DNA of 48,501 bases, from positions 1 through 48,501 of IMG/VR virus record IMGVR_UViG_3300044568_003768. One strand, 5' to 3'. Below, piece by piece: positions 23,489 through 33,274 of this stretch (position 1 is its first letter; each line of letters begins with the position of its first letter). The notes under the pieces are model-generated. The model was not told where the DNA came from. It was given only the letters and a program-made list of their open reading frames with translations, and did no database searches. A program made the position numbers and the translations under genes. Source of the DNA: a virus.

Positions 23489-25447
23489 ATGGCATCAACA
23501 AACCAGCCTACACAGCAGGGACCGAGTTTATCAACGAATAACCCTACCGCTGCGGATAGATTTCCGGGATCTAATGGCAGGATAAACACGGGCAACAACA
23601 CAACTCTCCTCCAGAACTCCACCAAGGAGATGGTCGAGAAGAGGTATAACTCCGGTAGAGTTAAACCTTATGCTGGCCCTACTGCTAGATCTTTATTCTA
23701 TAATGCAGCCATCTACGATTACAACAATGCTAAATATGGACAGTATCTGTTCTACTCGATAGTTGGAAATCAGGACCCTAATTTTTACGAGAACTACTAT
23801 CTTTCGGAGAGAACTGAATATAATTCTAAGGTATCAGAGGTTAATTCAATCTCGGGTGCATCTAGAAATCCCAGCGCTGGATTCTTGGTTAGACAGACTC
23901 AGGCAAATTTAGGGGTAGCAAATCAGAGGAAGAACAACATCTTCAGCTTTTTGTTTGGCCCTGGGGATCACGGATCCTATATCACAGGAGGTGCATCTGC
24001 TCCATACTATTGGAGGGATTTTATCTACTGTAAATACTACGGGCACATTCCGAACAACTATATGATCACTCTCAGAAGATTTCCTTCCCCGATGAGGGAC
24101 AATCTGTCTGTTCCTGAAAAAATTAAGAACACCGATTCATTTAAGGTTAAAGGTGCAGGTAGACCTGTTGCTCAAGCCGTTACTTGGTGGGGAGGAAATA
24201 CAGGAAACACCCTAGACTCCATTATCGGATTTAGCACTGGCATGGAATGGACCTCATTTACTCAAGACTCCCTTAAACCCCAAGAAGGATTTAATAAGGG
24301 ACTCTTTAAGAACCAACTTGGGGATGTAATCAACAGTTTATTTGGTCTAGGCGGAAATGTTGGGGAAAATGGGTTCGACGCAATTCAGAAGGCGGTAGAT
24401 CTTGCTGCTGCTGCTTCGGACAGCGGGTTTCAGGAGAGCACCGCAGCAAGAAGAAATTCCGCACTGAGAGACAAGGCAGTTGAAGCGGGTGGACCACTCT
24501 CGGACTTTATCTGGGTTTCTGTCGACACCGTTGATAAGGCACTTCTTAGGGGGAAAGGACTTAACGGAATGTACAAGGAATTTCCGGTGGTTTTTCACTA
24601 CGAACTGACCTCTGTCGGTGAAGTTAATACGAAAGCTGCTATGGTGGATATTCTAGGAAATCTGCTAGCTCTTTGCACTAACTACGGAAACTTCTTGACC
24701 CCGGAAATTAGATATAACAACGGATTTCCTGCTGTCAATTTTCCGGGTGGAGAAGAAGGCCTGGCTAGATTTTATGCTGATCCGGTCGAGTGGGTTAAGA
24801 CGCTGATCAAATATGCAGTTGACCCAAACCAGTCTACTAACGGAGACCCTACAGCAGAGGCAATAGTTGGAACCTTAAATTCGGTCACCAGAGCCAGAGA
24901 TTTCTTAGCTCAGACAGCTAATCAGCTGAATGATAAGACACTAAAAGATCTTGCTTCGGATCTTGGAAACAGCAGCCAGGTAAACAATATCCTTCTATAT
25001 TCTCTAACCGAAACCTTCGTTAAGGACCTAGTTCTCCCGATGTCTGTCCTCACTGGTGCACCTACCGGAGAGTGGCATTTGGTCGTTGGGAACCCCTGCA
25101 ACCCAATTGCAATGATGGGTAATTTAGTCTGTAAGGACCTTAGTATTTCTTTCGGAGACACATTGGGTCCAGACGATTTCCCAACAGAGATAACTGCAAC
25201 CATTACCCTCCAGCAAGCGAGGGAGAGAGAAAGAGGAGAAATCGAATCTATGTTTAATAGAGGAGAAGGAAGGCTCTACCAGTCTGTTGCACCTGTATAC
25301 TCAAACTCTCAGTCTGTTGGAGCATTCGGAACTACTCAAGGTCAAGTTATTACTACTGATGCTAACGACACAACCACCGCAATAGGAAACTTCTACGGTC
25401 CAGAAAACCTATTTAATCAACAGCAGCCAGGAGCTGAACCTCAATAA
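23489..25447 (+). CDS. Large tail/baseplate structural protein
   Basis: A 652-residue protein with a polar, disordered N-terminal 40 residues. The C-terminal part is distinctive: GEWHLVVGNPCNPIAMMGNL, then a FGDTLGPDDFPTEI segment and IESMFNRGEGRLY near residues 580-600. I recall similar sequences from structural proteins of large phages near the baseplate or tail-tube start, but cannot name the T4 counterpart; gp48/gp54-like tube-initiator roles are possible. It opens the hub cluster with LysM, hub and spike genes after it. Structural role likely, exact role uncertain. Confidence 0.7.
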   Translation: MASTNQPTQQGPSLSTNNPTAADRFPGSNGRINTGNNTTLLQNSTKEMVEKRYNSGRVKPYAGPTARSLFYNAAIYDYNNAKYGQYLFYSIVGNQDPNFYENYYLSERTEYNSKVSEVNSISGASRNPSAGFLVRQTQANLGVANQRKNNIFSFLFGPGDHGSYITGGASAPYYWRDFIYCKYYGHIPNNYMITLRRFPSPMRDNLSVPEKIKNTDSFKVKGAGRPVAQAVTWWGGNTGNTLDSIIGFSTGMEWTSFTQDSLKPQEGFNKGLFKNQLGDVINSLFGLGGNVGENGFDAIQKAVDLAAAASDSGFQESTAARRNSALRDKAVEAGGPLSDFIWVSVDTVDKALLRGKGLNGMYKEFPVVFHYELTSVGEVNTKAAMVDILGNLLALCTNYGNFLTPEIRYNNGFPAVNFPGGEEGLARFYADPVEWVKTLIKYAVDPNQSTNGDPTAEAIVGTLNSVTRARDFLAQTANQLNDKTLKDLASDLGNSSQVNNILLYSLTETFVKDLVLPMSVLTGAPTGEWHLVVGNPCNPIAMMGNLVCKDLSISFGDTLGPDDFPTEITATITLQQARERERGEIESMFNRGEGRLYQSVAPVYSNSQSVGAFGTTQGQVITTDANDTTTAIGNFYGPENLFNQQQPGAEPQ

Positions 25448-25457
25448 CAATTAGATC

Positions 25458-26045
25458 ATGATAGAAATAGATACACTTTCGAGAAATAAAAATATTTTCA
25501 ACCCCAATAGGGATCTAATGGATCAGGGGGTTGGGATCTGGGACCTAACTAGATCTTCTGTTAGTTTTTCCCGGATCAACCTAAAGATAAGTAAATTCTA
25601 CACGGTTACAGAGGAGGCCCAGATGAGACCCGATCTAATCTGTCTCCAGGCATATGGAAACCTGACCAACGTTGGGTCTCTAATGAAGATAAATTCATAT
25701 TCCAACCCTTTTGCAATCAGTGAAGGAATGCTTTTTGCTATTCCCGTTCAGGATAGGCTGGACGCAGCGTTTGACCAGAAGAGAAAATTAATCTCTCAAA
25801 ACAACACTTCAACCAACCCTAATACTGCATTTAGGAGATCCCAGGAAAATAAAGCCTTCCAGGTTAGTGATTCCAGGAAAAAATTTGTCGAAGCACAGGC
25901 CCAAGCTAAAAATCCAATTCCTCAGGCTCTCCCTCCTAATATTCTTCAACAGGGAGAGGTTCAAGTTCTGAAGACACCTCAGGTTATTGCTCTTGGTCCT
26001 AGCGTCAGTTCAGCTGGTCCTAATCCTAACGGTTTACCTTTATAA
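25458..26045 (+). CDS. LysM-like baseplate protein (gp53-type)
   Basis: A 195-residue protein. Residues 47-97 (KFYTVTEEAQMRPDLICLQA onward, then a short NPFAISEGMLFAIP) follow the LysM-like pattern seen in T4 gp53 and related baseplate proteins: YTV, RPDLI-x-x-x-YG, a middle helix and NPF-x(3)-G-x-x-L-x-IP. The N-terminus and the Gln/Pro/Asn-rich tail are probably flexible. It sits between the large tail protein and the hub protein. In T4, gp53 joins neighbouring wedges around the hub. Confidence 0.72.
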   Translation: MIEIDTLSRNKNIFNPNRDLMDQGVGIWDLTRSSVSFSRINLKISKFYTVTEEAQMRPDLICLQAYGNLTNVGSLMKINSYSNPFAISEGMLFAIPVQDRLDAAFDQKRKLISQNNTSTNPNTAFRRSQENKAFQVSDSRKKFVEAQAQAKNPIPQALPPNILQQGEVQVLKTPQVIALGPSVSSAGPNPNGLPL

Positions 26046-26051
26046 TAAATT

Positions 26052-27575
26052 ATGGCAGCGGAGTCGATCATAATTAGGAACTACGCTAAAACGGGAATCG
26101 TTGTCGATGAACTTGCTATTGCAAATAGAACCGGGAACGTAGATTCTCCGGACATGTTTTTGCGGGATGCAGACGAAAAGGAGGCTGGATACTTTAAACC
26201 TATCATCTACATCAATGGATATTTCGTAAACAAGTTCTTAATGGACTTTAGTCTTGATCTGAATGAAATTCTGCCTGTCGTGAGCTTTAAGTTCTATACG
26301 GGGAGTGCTACATTTCTGACCGTCAGTTATCCAAAAGATGGTGATATTGCTTCTATATACATTAGATCCAACGTGAATGTTTATAAGCCCATTAGAATGG
26401 ATTTTAATATTCTTAGCGTGGACTCTAATGTTTCTAGTACCTCAGAGGGAGACATGATTATTTTCTCTGTCTTAGGTGAGTGTAGAGTTCCTGGGTTCTA
26501 TTCCGAGGTCTGTAAAGCTTACAGAGACAAGACCTCTTATGATACTCTTTTTCAAGTCTCTCAAGATTTAGATCTAGGGTTTGCAACCAACGACCCAAGT
26601 CTGAATGACACGATGACTTGGATCTGCCCAAATCTCTCCTACTATAATTTTATTAAGGACGTGTCGCTTAGCTCTTATAAGGACGACAGAAGCTTCTATG
26701 GTGTATGGATTGACGCCTATTATAATCTAAACTTTGTTAATATCAATAATCAGCTGGAAGCCAAAGATGTGGCCCAGACGGTGAAAGTTCAGGTTGGAGC
26801 TGGTAAGGGAGCAGCCAACGACACACTTTTTCCTGGGATTGAACTCCAAGCAACTGACCTTCCCCTTTTAGTTACCAATGCTACTTATTACGCAGGGTAT
26901 CCTTTTTATATTAACGGATATACCCTAATCAGCGAGGCAGGAAACACCACAAATCAGATGGGGTATATCCAAGTTGTTCAATTTTACGACGAAAACACAG
27001 AGTATAAGGAGTCTGCAGCTGTCAAGAGCGTTTCTTATTCGATCCAGGCAACTACCACAGAAGATGTACAGGAAAATATGGTTCTTCAAAGAGGAAGAGC
27101 TTCTGAGAAGGAATATCTAAAAGAAATTAGGAAAAAATGGATGGGAATTCTAGATTCTGGACCAGAAGGACAGGTTCACCCGAACTACCTTCAGGCTAGA
27201 GTTCAAAACCCGCTTAACCTTTCCGACGTTACCAAATTTACCCTCCAGGTAGAGACTACTTCCTACTTTGCTGGATTCTATCGGGGACAGTGCGTTCCTG
27301 TTGCAATTTATACGACCCAAAAAGGTCCTAGGATGGAGAACACAGGAATTTCCAATGATCAAAAATCCCAACACAGCGCAGGGATGGTGTTAGACCAATT
27401 CCTATCCGGAAACTACGTCTTGATGGGATATACAATCGGATGGGACACTTCTAGAGGATTTTATCAAATTCTCAATCTCTGCAAGAGAGAATGGTTTCTT
27501 AACAGTGCAGGCAATCTTCCGAAGGCGTTTCCAATTAACGTGGTTACAAATACGGTTAATACAAATAACGGATAA
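26052..27575 (+). CDS. Baseplate hub protein (gp27/gpD-like)
   Basis: A 507-residue protein. The sequence from 155-235 (SYDTLFQVSQDLDLGFATND, then TMTWICPNLSYYNFI and GVWIDAYYNLNFVN) fits the second domain of gp27/gpD/VgrG-type hubs, which form the trimeric ring that carries the spike. The N-terminal third is beta-rich (SFKFYTGSATFLTV), as in the first tube-like domain. It is followed two genes later by a gp5-like spike gene, the usual order. The C-terminal third (VVTNTVN end) is less clear. The family call rests on pattern and position rather than a measured match. Confidence 0.65.
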   Translation: MAAESIIIRNYAKTGIVVDELAIANRTGNVDSPDMFLRDADEKEAGYFKPIIYINGYFVNKFLMDFSLDLNEILPVVSFKFYTGSATFLTVSYPKDGDIASIYIRSNVNVYKPIRMDFNILSVDSNVSSTSEGDMIIFSVLGECRVPGFYSEVCKAYRDKTSYDTLFQVSQDLDLGFATNDPSLNDTMTWICPNLSYYNFIKDVSLSSYKDDRSFYGVWIDAYYNLNFVNINNQLEAKDVAQTVKVQVGAGKGAANDTLFPGIELQATDLPLLVTNATYYAGYPFYINGYTLISEAGNTTNQMGYIQVVQFYDENTEYKESAAVKSVSYSIQATTTEDVQENMVLQRGRASEKEYLKEIRKKWMGILDSGPEGQVHPNYLQARVQNPLNLSDVTKFTLQVETTSYFAGFYRGQCVPVAIYTTQKGPRMENTGISNDQKSQHSAGMVLDQFLSGNYVLMGYTIGWDTSRGFYQILNLCKREWFLNSAGNLPKAFPINVVTNTVNTNNG

Positions 27576-27590
27576 ATATAACAAAAGCCC

Positions 27591-29846
27591 ATGGGAATTC
27601 AAGCAACAGATAGAAACAGATCCTTATTTTTAAAAGGATTTAATCTCTCCAGATCCGGAGCAAACGAGGATCCAACCTACCTTGGGTTTAAATTTGTGTT
27701 CGATTTCGGGTCTCTCCCAGTTAATCTGGAAAATGGATGGGCTCCTAGTCCTCTACTTAGAGTCCCCAACTACACAACAACCGATGGAGCTGCCAATATG
27801 CCTCAGAATATGTTTGGCCAGCCCCAGTATGGGTTTACTTCAACCAATGTTGTCTATTATTCTGCCTATAATTATCTTCTGCAGAGAGACGGATCTTATT
27901 TAAAAGGAAATGCCCTTAAGAGAGCAAACGCTCTTAGACAGTTTCAAATTCTTCTTCAGGACATCAACAACAATTCACCCTGGTTTTTCCAGTCTGTCGA
28001 AGGACTCAGCGATCTTGAGAAGCTTAATATATCTGGATTTCAAACCGAGCCAGGAAAAGACTCCTATAATTCTGCTAGAACTGCAGGCAAGAAGCTGACT
28101 GTTAATTGTTTAGAATCTCTGAACTTGAGAATGACTGCTCTTGCTAATCTCTACAATCAAGCAATGTTTGATGCAGACAATATGAGATGGTTGGTTCCTA
28201 GGAATTTGAGAAAATTCACGATGTGGATCTATGTCACAGAGATTAGAAATTTCTTTAAAACAACCAGACTCACTGGATCATCTGCAGCAGTTTCTGCTTT
28301 GGACGATCTGACTTCACTAATTACTTCTGATCGAAATCCAGGAGGATCTATAGCAAACACACCTCCGGGGGAAAGACAGCCTGCAGGAGCAGGGAATGCT
28401 TTTAATTCCTTCACGAGGGGAGTCTTATCCCAGTCTGGGCTAATGAACGACATAGACGCTTTTAGAAATCAACAGGACCAAAGTGGAATTAAACCGGTTC
28501 TGATCTATGAGTGTCAGCAGTGCGAATTTGATTTTTCTAAGTCTTCTCCATTTTCGACCATCGACGCTGGATTAGACCCGGATGCAGCAAAAGTCTCTTT
28601 TGACATCCACGTGGGAAAGGTGAGAATGAAGACCCAGTTTCCAAACATTAGAACGGACGGAAACTATCTTGTTCTTGGCGACTCTTACGACCAAAACAGA
28701 AGTACGGTTCAGATTTATAACGACACTTTAGACCTAGAAACTATAGTTAGCCTAGGAAGAGAAGCCTTGACGAATATTACCTCCCAGGCAATCAGCGATC
28801 TGATCAACGAAGGAATAGCCCAATACATAACTCCAGCTTTCGGGGGGATCAGTCAAAGCATGCTGGGAAACATCTACAGTTTTAATCCAGCCCAGCTGGC
28901 AAGGCTGACTAATCAAGGGGGACAGTTTGGATTTTTTAACGCTCAGAATTTCCTCAACGGAGCAGCTCAGACGGGGATTGACAACGTGTTTGCCGGAAAT
29001 CTACCTACTCCCCAGAGCACTGGACAGGGTGGACCGCCAGAGAGACTATACCCAACAATCCAGACAGACAAGGATGTTTATCCTACTGTTCCTGGGCCAG
29101 ATCTAGGGGTTCCTGGTAGAGTCTATCCGATGTCGAAGAGCGACGAATACTTAAATGTTCCTGGCTCAGACCTAGGTGTTCCTGGAAGAGTTTATCCTCT
29201 TCCTACTGGAGACGAATATCCAACCTCACCTGGATCTGATCTTGGAGTTCCTGATAGAGTTTACCCTCTTCCTACTGGAGACGAATATCCAACCTCACCT
29301 GGATCCGATCTCGGAGTTCCGGATAGGATTTATCCTGCTCCGGGCGGGGATGAATACGCAGATGTTCCAGGCAGAGATCTTGGTGTCCCTGATAGAGCAT
29401 ATCCAGGTTTTAGAATCGACGAATACGCTTCAGTTCCTGGAGGAGATTTGGGGGTTCCTGACAGAGCTTATCCAATCCCTGGAGGAAAAGTCTATCCCGA
29501 TAACATGTCTTCCTCTTTTTCAGAGAGAAACATCGGTCAGGTATATTCTCCGGAGTCACCGATTGTTGCAGGAAACGAACTCCGATCTCCGTCCAACACC
29601 TTCGATACCCCTCCGGCCCCAGTATATAGTGCTACCTCTCCTAACTACAGAAGAGGAGATATCGGAAGAGAATATCCTCCAACCACGGGGGACTTTATTC
29701 CTATGGCACCCGTAGATCTTGGAAACACAAAGGGTCCAGATACATTTAACATAAGTCTAGGAACTAAAAATGGTCCTATCCCCGGAGCAGTTCCTCTAGC
29801 AGGGACAGACTCGATAGGAGCAGAAAGCGGGGTAATAGTTCCCTAA
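27591..29846 (+). CDS. Tail/baseplate protein with a Pro-rich 23-residue repeat tail
   Basis: A 751-residue protein. The N-terminal 250 residues have a dense motif region (YYSAYNYLLQRDGSY, RANALRQFQILLQDINN, SPWFFQS, LESLNLRMTALANLYNQA, RWLVPRNLRKFTMW). The middle has IYECQQCEFDFS. Residues 495-632 are six tandem repeats of the type DEYPTSPGSDLGVPDRVYPLPTG, and the remaining tail is Pro/Tyr-rich with related pieces. The N-terminal part resembles tail-tube cap/initiator-like proteins of large phages, by recollection only. Repeat length and lack of charge suggest an extended, non-helical arm. It lies between hub and spike genes. Confidence 0.65.
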   Translation: MGIQATDRNRSLFLKGFNLSRSGANEDPTYLGFKFVFDFGSLPVNLENGWAPSPLLRVPNYTTTDGAANMPQNMFGQPQYGFTSTNVVYYSAYNYLLQRDGSYLKGNALKRANALRQFQILLQDINNNSPWFFQSVEGLSDLEKLNISGFQTEPGKDSYNSARTAGKKLTVNCLESLNLRMTALANLYNQAMFDADNMRWLVPRNLRKFTMWIYVTEIRNFFKTTRLTGSSAAVSALDDLTSLITSDRNPGGSIANTPPGERQPAGAGNAFNSFTRGVLSQSGLMNDIDAFRNQQDQSGIKPVLIYECQQCEFDFSKSSPFSTIDAGLDPDAAKVSFDIHVGKVRMKTQFPNIRTDGNYLVLGDSYDQNRSTVQIYNDTLDLETIVSLGREALTNITSQAISDLINEGIAQYITPAFGGISQSMLGNIYSFNPAQLARLTNQGGQFGFFNAQNFLNGAAQTGIDNVFAGNLPTPQSTGQGGPPERLYPTIQTDKDVYPTVPGPDLGVPGRVYPMSKSDEYLNVPGSDLGVPGRVYPLPTGDEYPTSPGSDLGVPDRVYPLPTGDEYPTSPGSDLGVPDRIYPAPGGDEYADVPGRDLGVPDRAYPGFRIDEYASVPGGDLGVPDRAYPIPGGKVYPDNMSSSFSERNIGQVYSPESPIVAGNELRSPSNTFDTPPAPVYSATSPNYRRGDIGREYPPTTGDFIPMAPVDLGNTKGPDTFNISLGTKNGPIPGAVPLAGTDSIGAESGVIVP
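29073..29486 (+). repeat. Six tandem 69-base repeats coding Pro-Tyr-rich 23-residue units
   Basis: Six in-frame units of consensus DEYxxxPGxDLGVPxRxYPxxxG. Units 2-4 are closest at DNA level: about 40 identical bases from 29196 recur at 29265. The conserved core PG-x-DLGVP-x-R-x-YP is kept in all six units. Confidence 0.9.
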
Positions 29847-29855
29847 TACGTAATT

Positions 29856-30527
29856 ATGAGCAACCCTCACGTCCATCTTGGAGAAATAGTAGATATAAAC
29901 GACCCTTTAAAACAGGGAAGAGCGAGAGTTAGAGTCTTTGGATTTTTTGAAGATTTAGAAATTGAAGATATCCCCTGGGCCGAGCAGATCTCGGGTCTTT
30001 CTTTTTCCTCCTCCCGTGGGAATGGAAACATAAGCGTTCCGAGAGTTGGAGCCGTTGTTAACGTTCAGTTCGATGGTTCTAACTACTACAAGGTCTTCTA
30101 TGAATTTGAAAAGGAGACTTCTCCTGATTTGTTGGCTGAAATTTCAGACTCTTATGAAGGAGCACAATCTCTAATGTACGACACGGAAGCCCAGCCGGGT
30201 CTTCTTAAACTTATCTACACCAGAAAAAAAGGACTAATTCTTGGACTAGGAGATGCTACTGTTCAACTCGACACCCAGGACGGAGGTCAACTGAGAGTTG
30301 TAATCCAGATGGGAAGGGACCAGATCAGAATGGAGAACAATAAAGTTATAGTCAACTCCAATAACATTGAGCTAGGGGAGAATGCGGTGGAGGCAGTTAT
30401 TAAAGGAAACACCTTCCAGGCCTACTTCAATTCCCACACCCATATTGGAAATTTAGGTGCACCCACCAGCCCACCAGTCGTACCATCAACACCTAATCAT
30501 CTATCGACGGTTAGTAAAACCCGATAA
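29856..30527 (+). CDS. Baseplate spike protein (gp5/gpV-like) without lysozyme domain
   Basis: A 223-residue protein. Residues 1-85 form a gp5-type OB domain (LGEIVDINDPLKQGRARVRV, then IPWAEQIS and VGAVVNVQFD). Residues 115-180 are short beta repeats fitting the trimeric beta-helix. The C-terminus has FNSHTHIGN with His194 and His196, the H-x-H pair that binds iron at the tip of P2 gpV-type spikes, followed by a Pro-rich end (PTSPPVVPSTP). T4 gp5 carries a lysozyme domain; this one does not. It should form the membrane-puncturing tip below the hub. Confidence 0.85.
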   Translation: MSNPHVHLGEIVDINDPLKQGRARVRVFGFFEDLEIEDIPWAEQISGLSFSSSRGNGNISVPRVGAVVNVQFDGSNYYKVFYEFEKETSPDLLAEISDSYEGAQSLMYDTEAQPGLLKLIYTRKKGLILGLGDATVQLDTQDGGQLRVVIQMGRDQIRMENNKVIVNSNNIELGENAVEAVIKGNTFQAYFNSHTHIGNLGAPTSPPVVPSTPNHLSTVSKTR

Positions 30528-30533
30528 TCCAAC

Positions 30534-33233
30534 ATGGCAGTTCTTCCTAATAAGATACTAACGGAACAAAAGATAGCAGAATTTATAGATCAAGCCAACA
30601 CAAATGCTAAAAATATAGTTGGGGATTCTAAATTTACTATCCCGGATCCATCTCTTCCTGGGACAGGTCTGTTGATTAAACTCTGGATTAGACAGGCAGA
30701 AAAAGGATTTTCCTCCTATCTCGTTCCTGTTTTAGCTATTAAAGATGTGCTGAACAACCCTCTCGAGATTCCGGGAAAGATCGGGGACATTAGTGGATTT
30801 ATCGAAAACCCTCTCCAGACTCTGCTTGACGAAACGGTCAACAACCAGGTTGCTTCTGATTTTTTTCTCCCTCTAAGGCTAATTTTAAATGGTAAATCCT
30901 CTGCAGATTTTGGGAGACTGAAGGATTTGGTAGATAGAGCAGATTCTGAAAGATCTTCTCCTGCTGCGGACACAAGACCTAAATTCCCTTATGTGCTAGG
31001 AAAAATCGGAGCGGCTCCTTCAGCTGGAGAATACACGATCAATACTGCAGATCCAGAAACATCTACCTCTCTTTCAATCAGTCTCCAAGACTATAATGGG
31101 GACTCCACCGGATCTTCGTTCTCCTCACTTGTCCAAGGGGACATAATTAGCCTAGATCAGGATGGAATATCTCAGTCCTGGGTTATCAAGTCCATAATCG
31201 TCAACTCTGGCTACTACACTTTTGGGGTCGTTCCGCAGAACGAAACTAGAGCTCAGGGGATTTTTGCAGTTCAAGAGAAGACCGTATATTTTCAGACAAC
31301 TCCAAATCCTATAACTGCAGGTGCTAAGGCTCTACTTGCCCTCCTAACCGACGGCAGCGGGAAGATAAAATTCCCAATAACAATTTCCCTGTCGGATCTA
31401 CTTCCTATAGTTGGACTGCCTGCAATTGGATTTCCATTGAACCTAATTTCTCTAGAAATTGGGGATTTTAACGCTCTTCCCAAGGACAGCGCTCTTGCCA
31501 AAAAGATAAAAGAGCTGGAGGAAAAAAGTGGATGGAACTTCCAGACGGATGTCTTGGACAAGATATTCAAAGGGAAATATCCAAAGCTAGACTATCCTAA
31601 AGATCCAAACCAGCCGAAGTCCGAAAAACTAAAAGCCAGAGAGGAACTACTTGCGCTAGCAAAATTCGTTCAGATATTATTTACTAGTCCTGGTGATTTT
31701 TTAAAGATCATTGGAAACTATTTGAAACTTCTCCTACTCCCACTCCAAATCGTAGTCGGAACAATCACTGCACTTTTTAGCGCAGTGATAGAAAACCCAT
31801 TGAGAATCTTTAGTCTGATTTCAAAATTTTTGACAGATCCTATCGGAGCTCTCGGGGATTTAATAGCAGATGCCATCCTATCTACAATTCGCCCCTATAT
31901 AGAGCCAACCTTAACTGCTGCAGGAATTTCCTGGGAAGATGCCACAAGCGAAAGAATAAACGGCAATTTGACGGGGAGGGGACTTCGCCCTCTGGTCAGT
32001 GATCTTGTGATTGGAAGATTTAAGTGTAGAGGAATCAAGGGAACAGGAAACGGAACAATATCACAGACGTCCCCTACACCAGGAGCAACCGGAGCTGAGT
32101 CCTCTATTCAATTTACCAACTACAGCTATGTCGTTAAATATGACGGAACCCCTCCTCAGGAAGGTGAGGTTTCTCTAAACAATTTAGATCTTAATAAAGT
32201 CAACGTCATTAAAATAAGCTCTTTGGATGCAGATGTCAATTCTACCCTCTCGAATTTAGTTGAACTCGTTCCTGGATCTGAGATCTCTATCCCTAAAGAT
32301 GGCGGGACCTGGGTCTATTCTGTAAATCAAAGAATCTCTCCGACCGGTAATCTTTCTTACTTTGATTATCAAGTCTCTCTAGTCTATGGGCCAGGACAAG
32401 ATTCTCCAACCGGAATAGCAGACCAAATCCAAAGCTCAAGTTCTCCCGTCAACGGAAGAAACAGAGCAGTCCTTTCCCCTGGTGCAAATCTTGCAAACTT
32501 TCAATTTACCTCATCTGATCCATTTCTTCAGTGTCTAATAGACAATTATCTCCCTATCAAGATTATAGCAATCTGGGAAAGCGTCAAGGGAATTCTGGGG
32601 GTTATCCTGGGATTTGTTGCAACCATTCCTTTTCTTATAGGAGCTGTCTTTGAGTCCATATTTAGCTCTCCTAATTTCAGCAACCCACTTGCTCCAATTC
32701 TGGATAATCTAGTTAATTCTGACGGAACCCCTCTGGATCGGATCTTCGACCCGGCTCTATCAGCTTCTGTCCTAGATTCACTGGACTCGTTGACTGCAGT
32801 AAATGGGATAGATCAAATTTTTAAGAGAACTTCAGATAACACATCTCTAAAAAAGGTTTTTCCCGCACTAGTTACCGATACAAAATACAGAGGAAATATA
32901 GTAATTGGACCTATCTCGACGGTAGAACTTGGAAAAAGAATCAAAGTTCTCCTTTCTCTTGCTAAATTAGAAGCAACTACAACAAATGATCAGGGGGAAC
33001 TTCTAGTTAATTTTTCTGCAGCAACCACTAACGTTTCTCAAAAGACAGTTACCGTTGAATTCTTTGATGGAACAAAGGAAACTGTTTCTCTTACCGACTT
33101 TAATAAATATAGAATCTCCCAACAAATTGGTGCTCCTATAGAGGAAGGAATCACTGGACTTCGGTATCTCCAAGACATCAAGGGACAAATAGAAATAGCA
33201 GTTGCACTTTTGAAAGCACAAATCATATTGTAA
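30534..33233 (+). CDS. Large tail protein with hydrophobic helices and two similar beta domains
   Basis: An 899-residue protein, not firmly identified. The N-terminal 150 residues are helical. Two beta-type domains, at about 175-245 and 520-625, share the pattern of S-x-G-x-I-x-L/I-x-x-x-G, then W-V-I/Y, then Y-x-F/Y-x-V. Between and after them are strongly hydrophobic helices (about 390-460, LLLLPLQIVVGTITALFSAV, and about 680-715, ILGVILGFVATIPFLIGAVF). The C-terminus is mixed. Long proteins with such helices after the spike gene could be tape measures or baseplate proteins that contact the membrane. The choice is open; the late-gene setting is firm. Confidence 0.6.
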   Translation: MAVLPNKILTEQKIAEFIDQANTNAKNIVGDSKFTIPDPSLPGTGLLIKLWIRQAEKGFSSYLVPVLAIKDVLNNPLEIPGKIGDISGFIENPLQTLLDETVNNQVASDFFLPLRLILNGKSSADFGRLKDLVDRADSERSSPAADTRPKFPYVLGKIGAAPSAGEYTINTADPETSTSLSISLQDYNGDSTGSSFSSLVQGDIISLDQDGISQSWVIKSIIVNSGYYTFGVVPQNETRAQGIFAVQEKTVYFQTTPNPITAGAKALLALLTDGSGKIKFPITISLSDLLPIVGLPAIGFPLNLISLEIGDFNALPKDSALAKKIKELEEKSGWNFQTDVLDKIFKGKYPKLDYPKDPNQPKSEKLKAREELLALAKFVQILFTSPGDFLKIIGNYLKLLLLPLQIVVGTITALFSAVIENPLRIFSLISKFLTDPIGALGDLIADAILSTIRPYIEPTLTAAGISWEDATSERINGNLTGRGLRPLVSDLVIGRFKCRGIKGTGNGTISQTSPTPGATGAESSIQFTNYSYVVKYDGTPPQEGEVSLNNLDLNKVNVIKISSLDADVNSTLSNLVELVPGSEISIPKDGGTWVYSVNQRISPTGNLSYFDYQVSLVYGPGQDSPTGIADQIQSSSSPVNGRNRAVLSPGANLANFQFTSSDPFLQCLIDNYLPIKIIAIWESVKGILGVILGFVATIPFLIGAVFESIFSSPNFSNPLAPILDNLVNSDGTPLDRIFDPALSASVLDSLDSLTAVNGIDQIFKRTSDNTSLKKVFPALVTDTKYRGNIVIGPISTVELGKRIKVLLSLAKLEATTTNDQGELLVNFSAATTNVSQKTVTVEFFDGTKETVSLTDFNKYRISQQIGAPIEEGITGLRYLQDIKGQIEIAVALLKAQIIL

Positions 33234-33235
33234 AA

Positions 33236-33243
33236 GATATATA
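33236..33243 (+). promoter_or_regulatory. Putative phage late promoter GATATATA
   Basis: GATATATA immediately after the 899-residue tail gene, 31 bases before the ATG of the S1-domain gene. Confidence 0.6.
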
Positions 33244-33274
33244 CAAGAATTCACCTTTTTAAACAACAAATATA

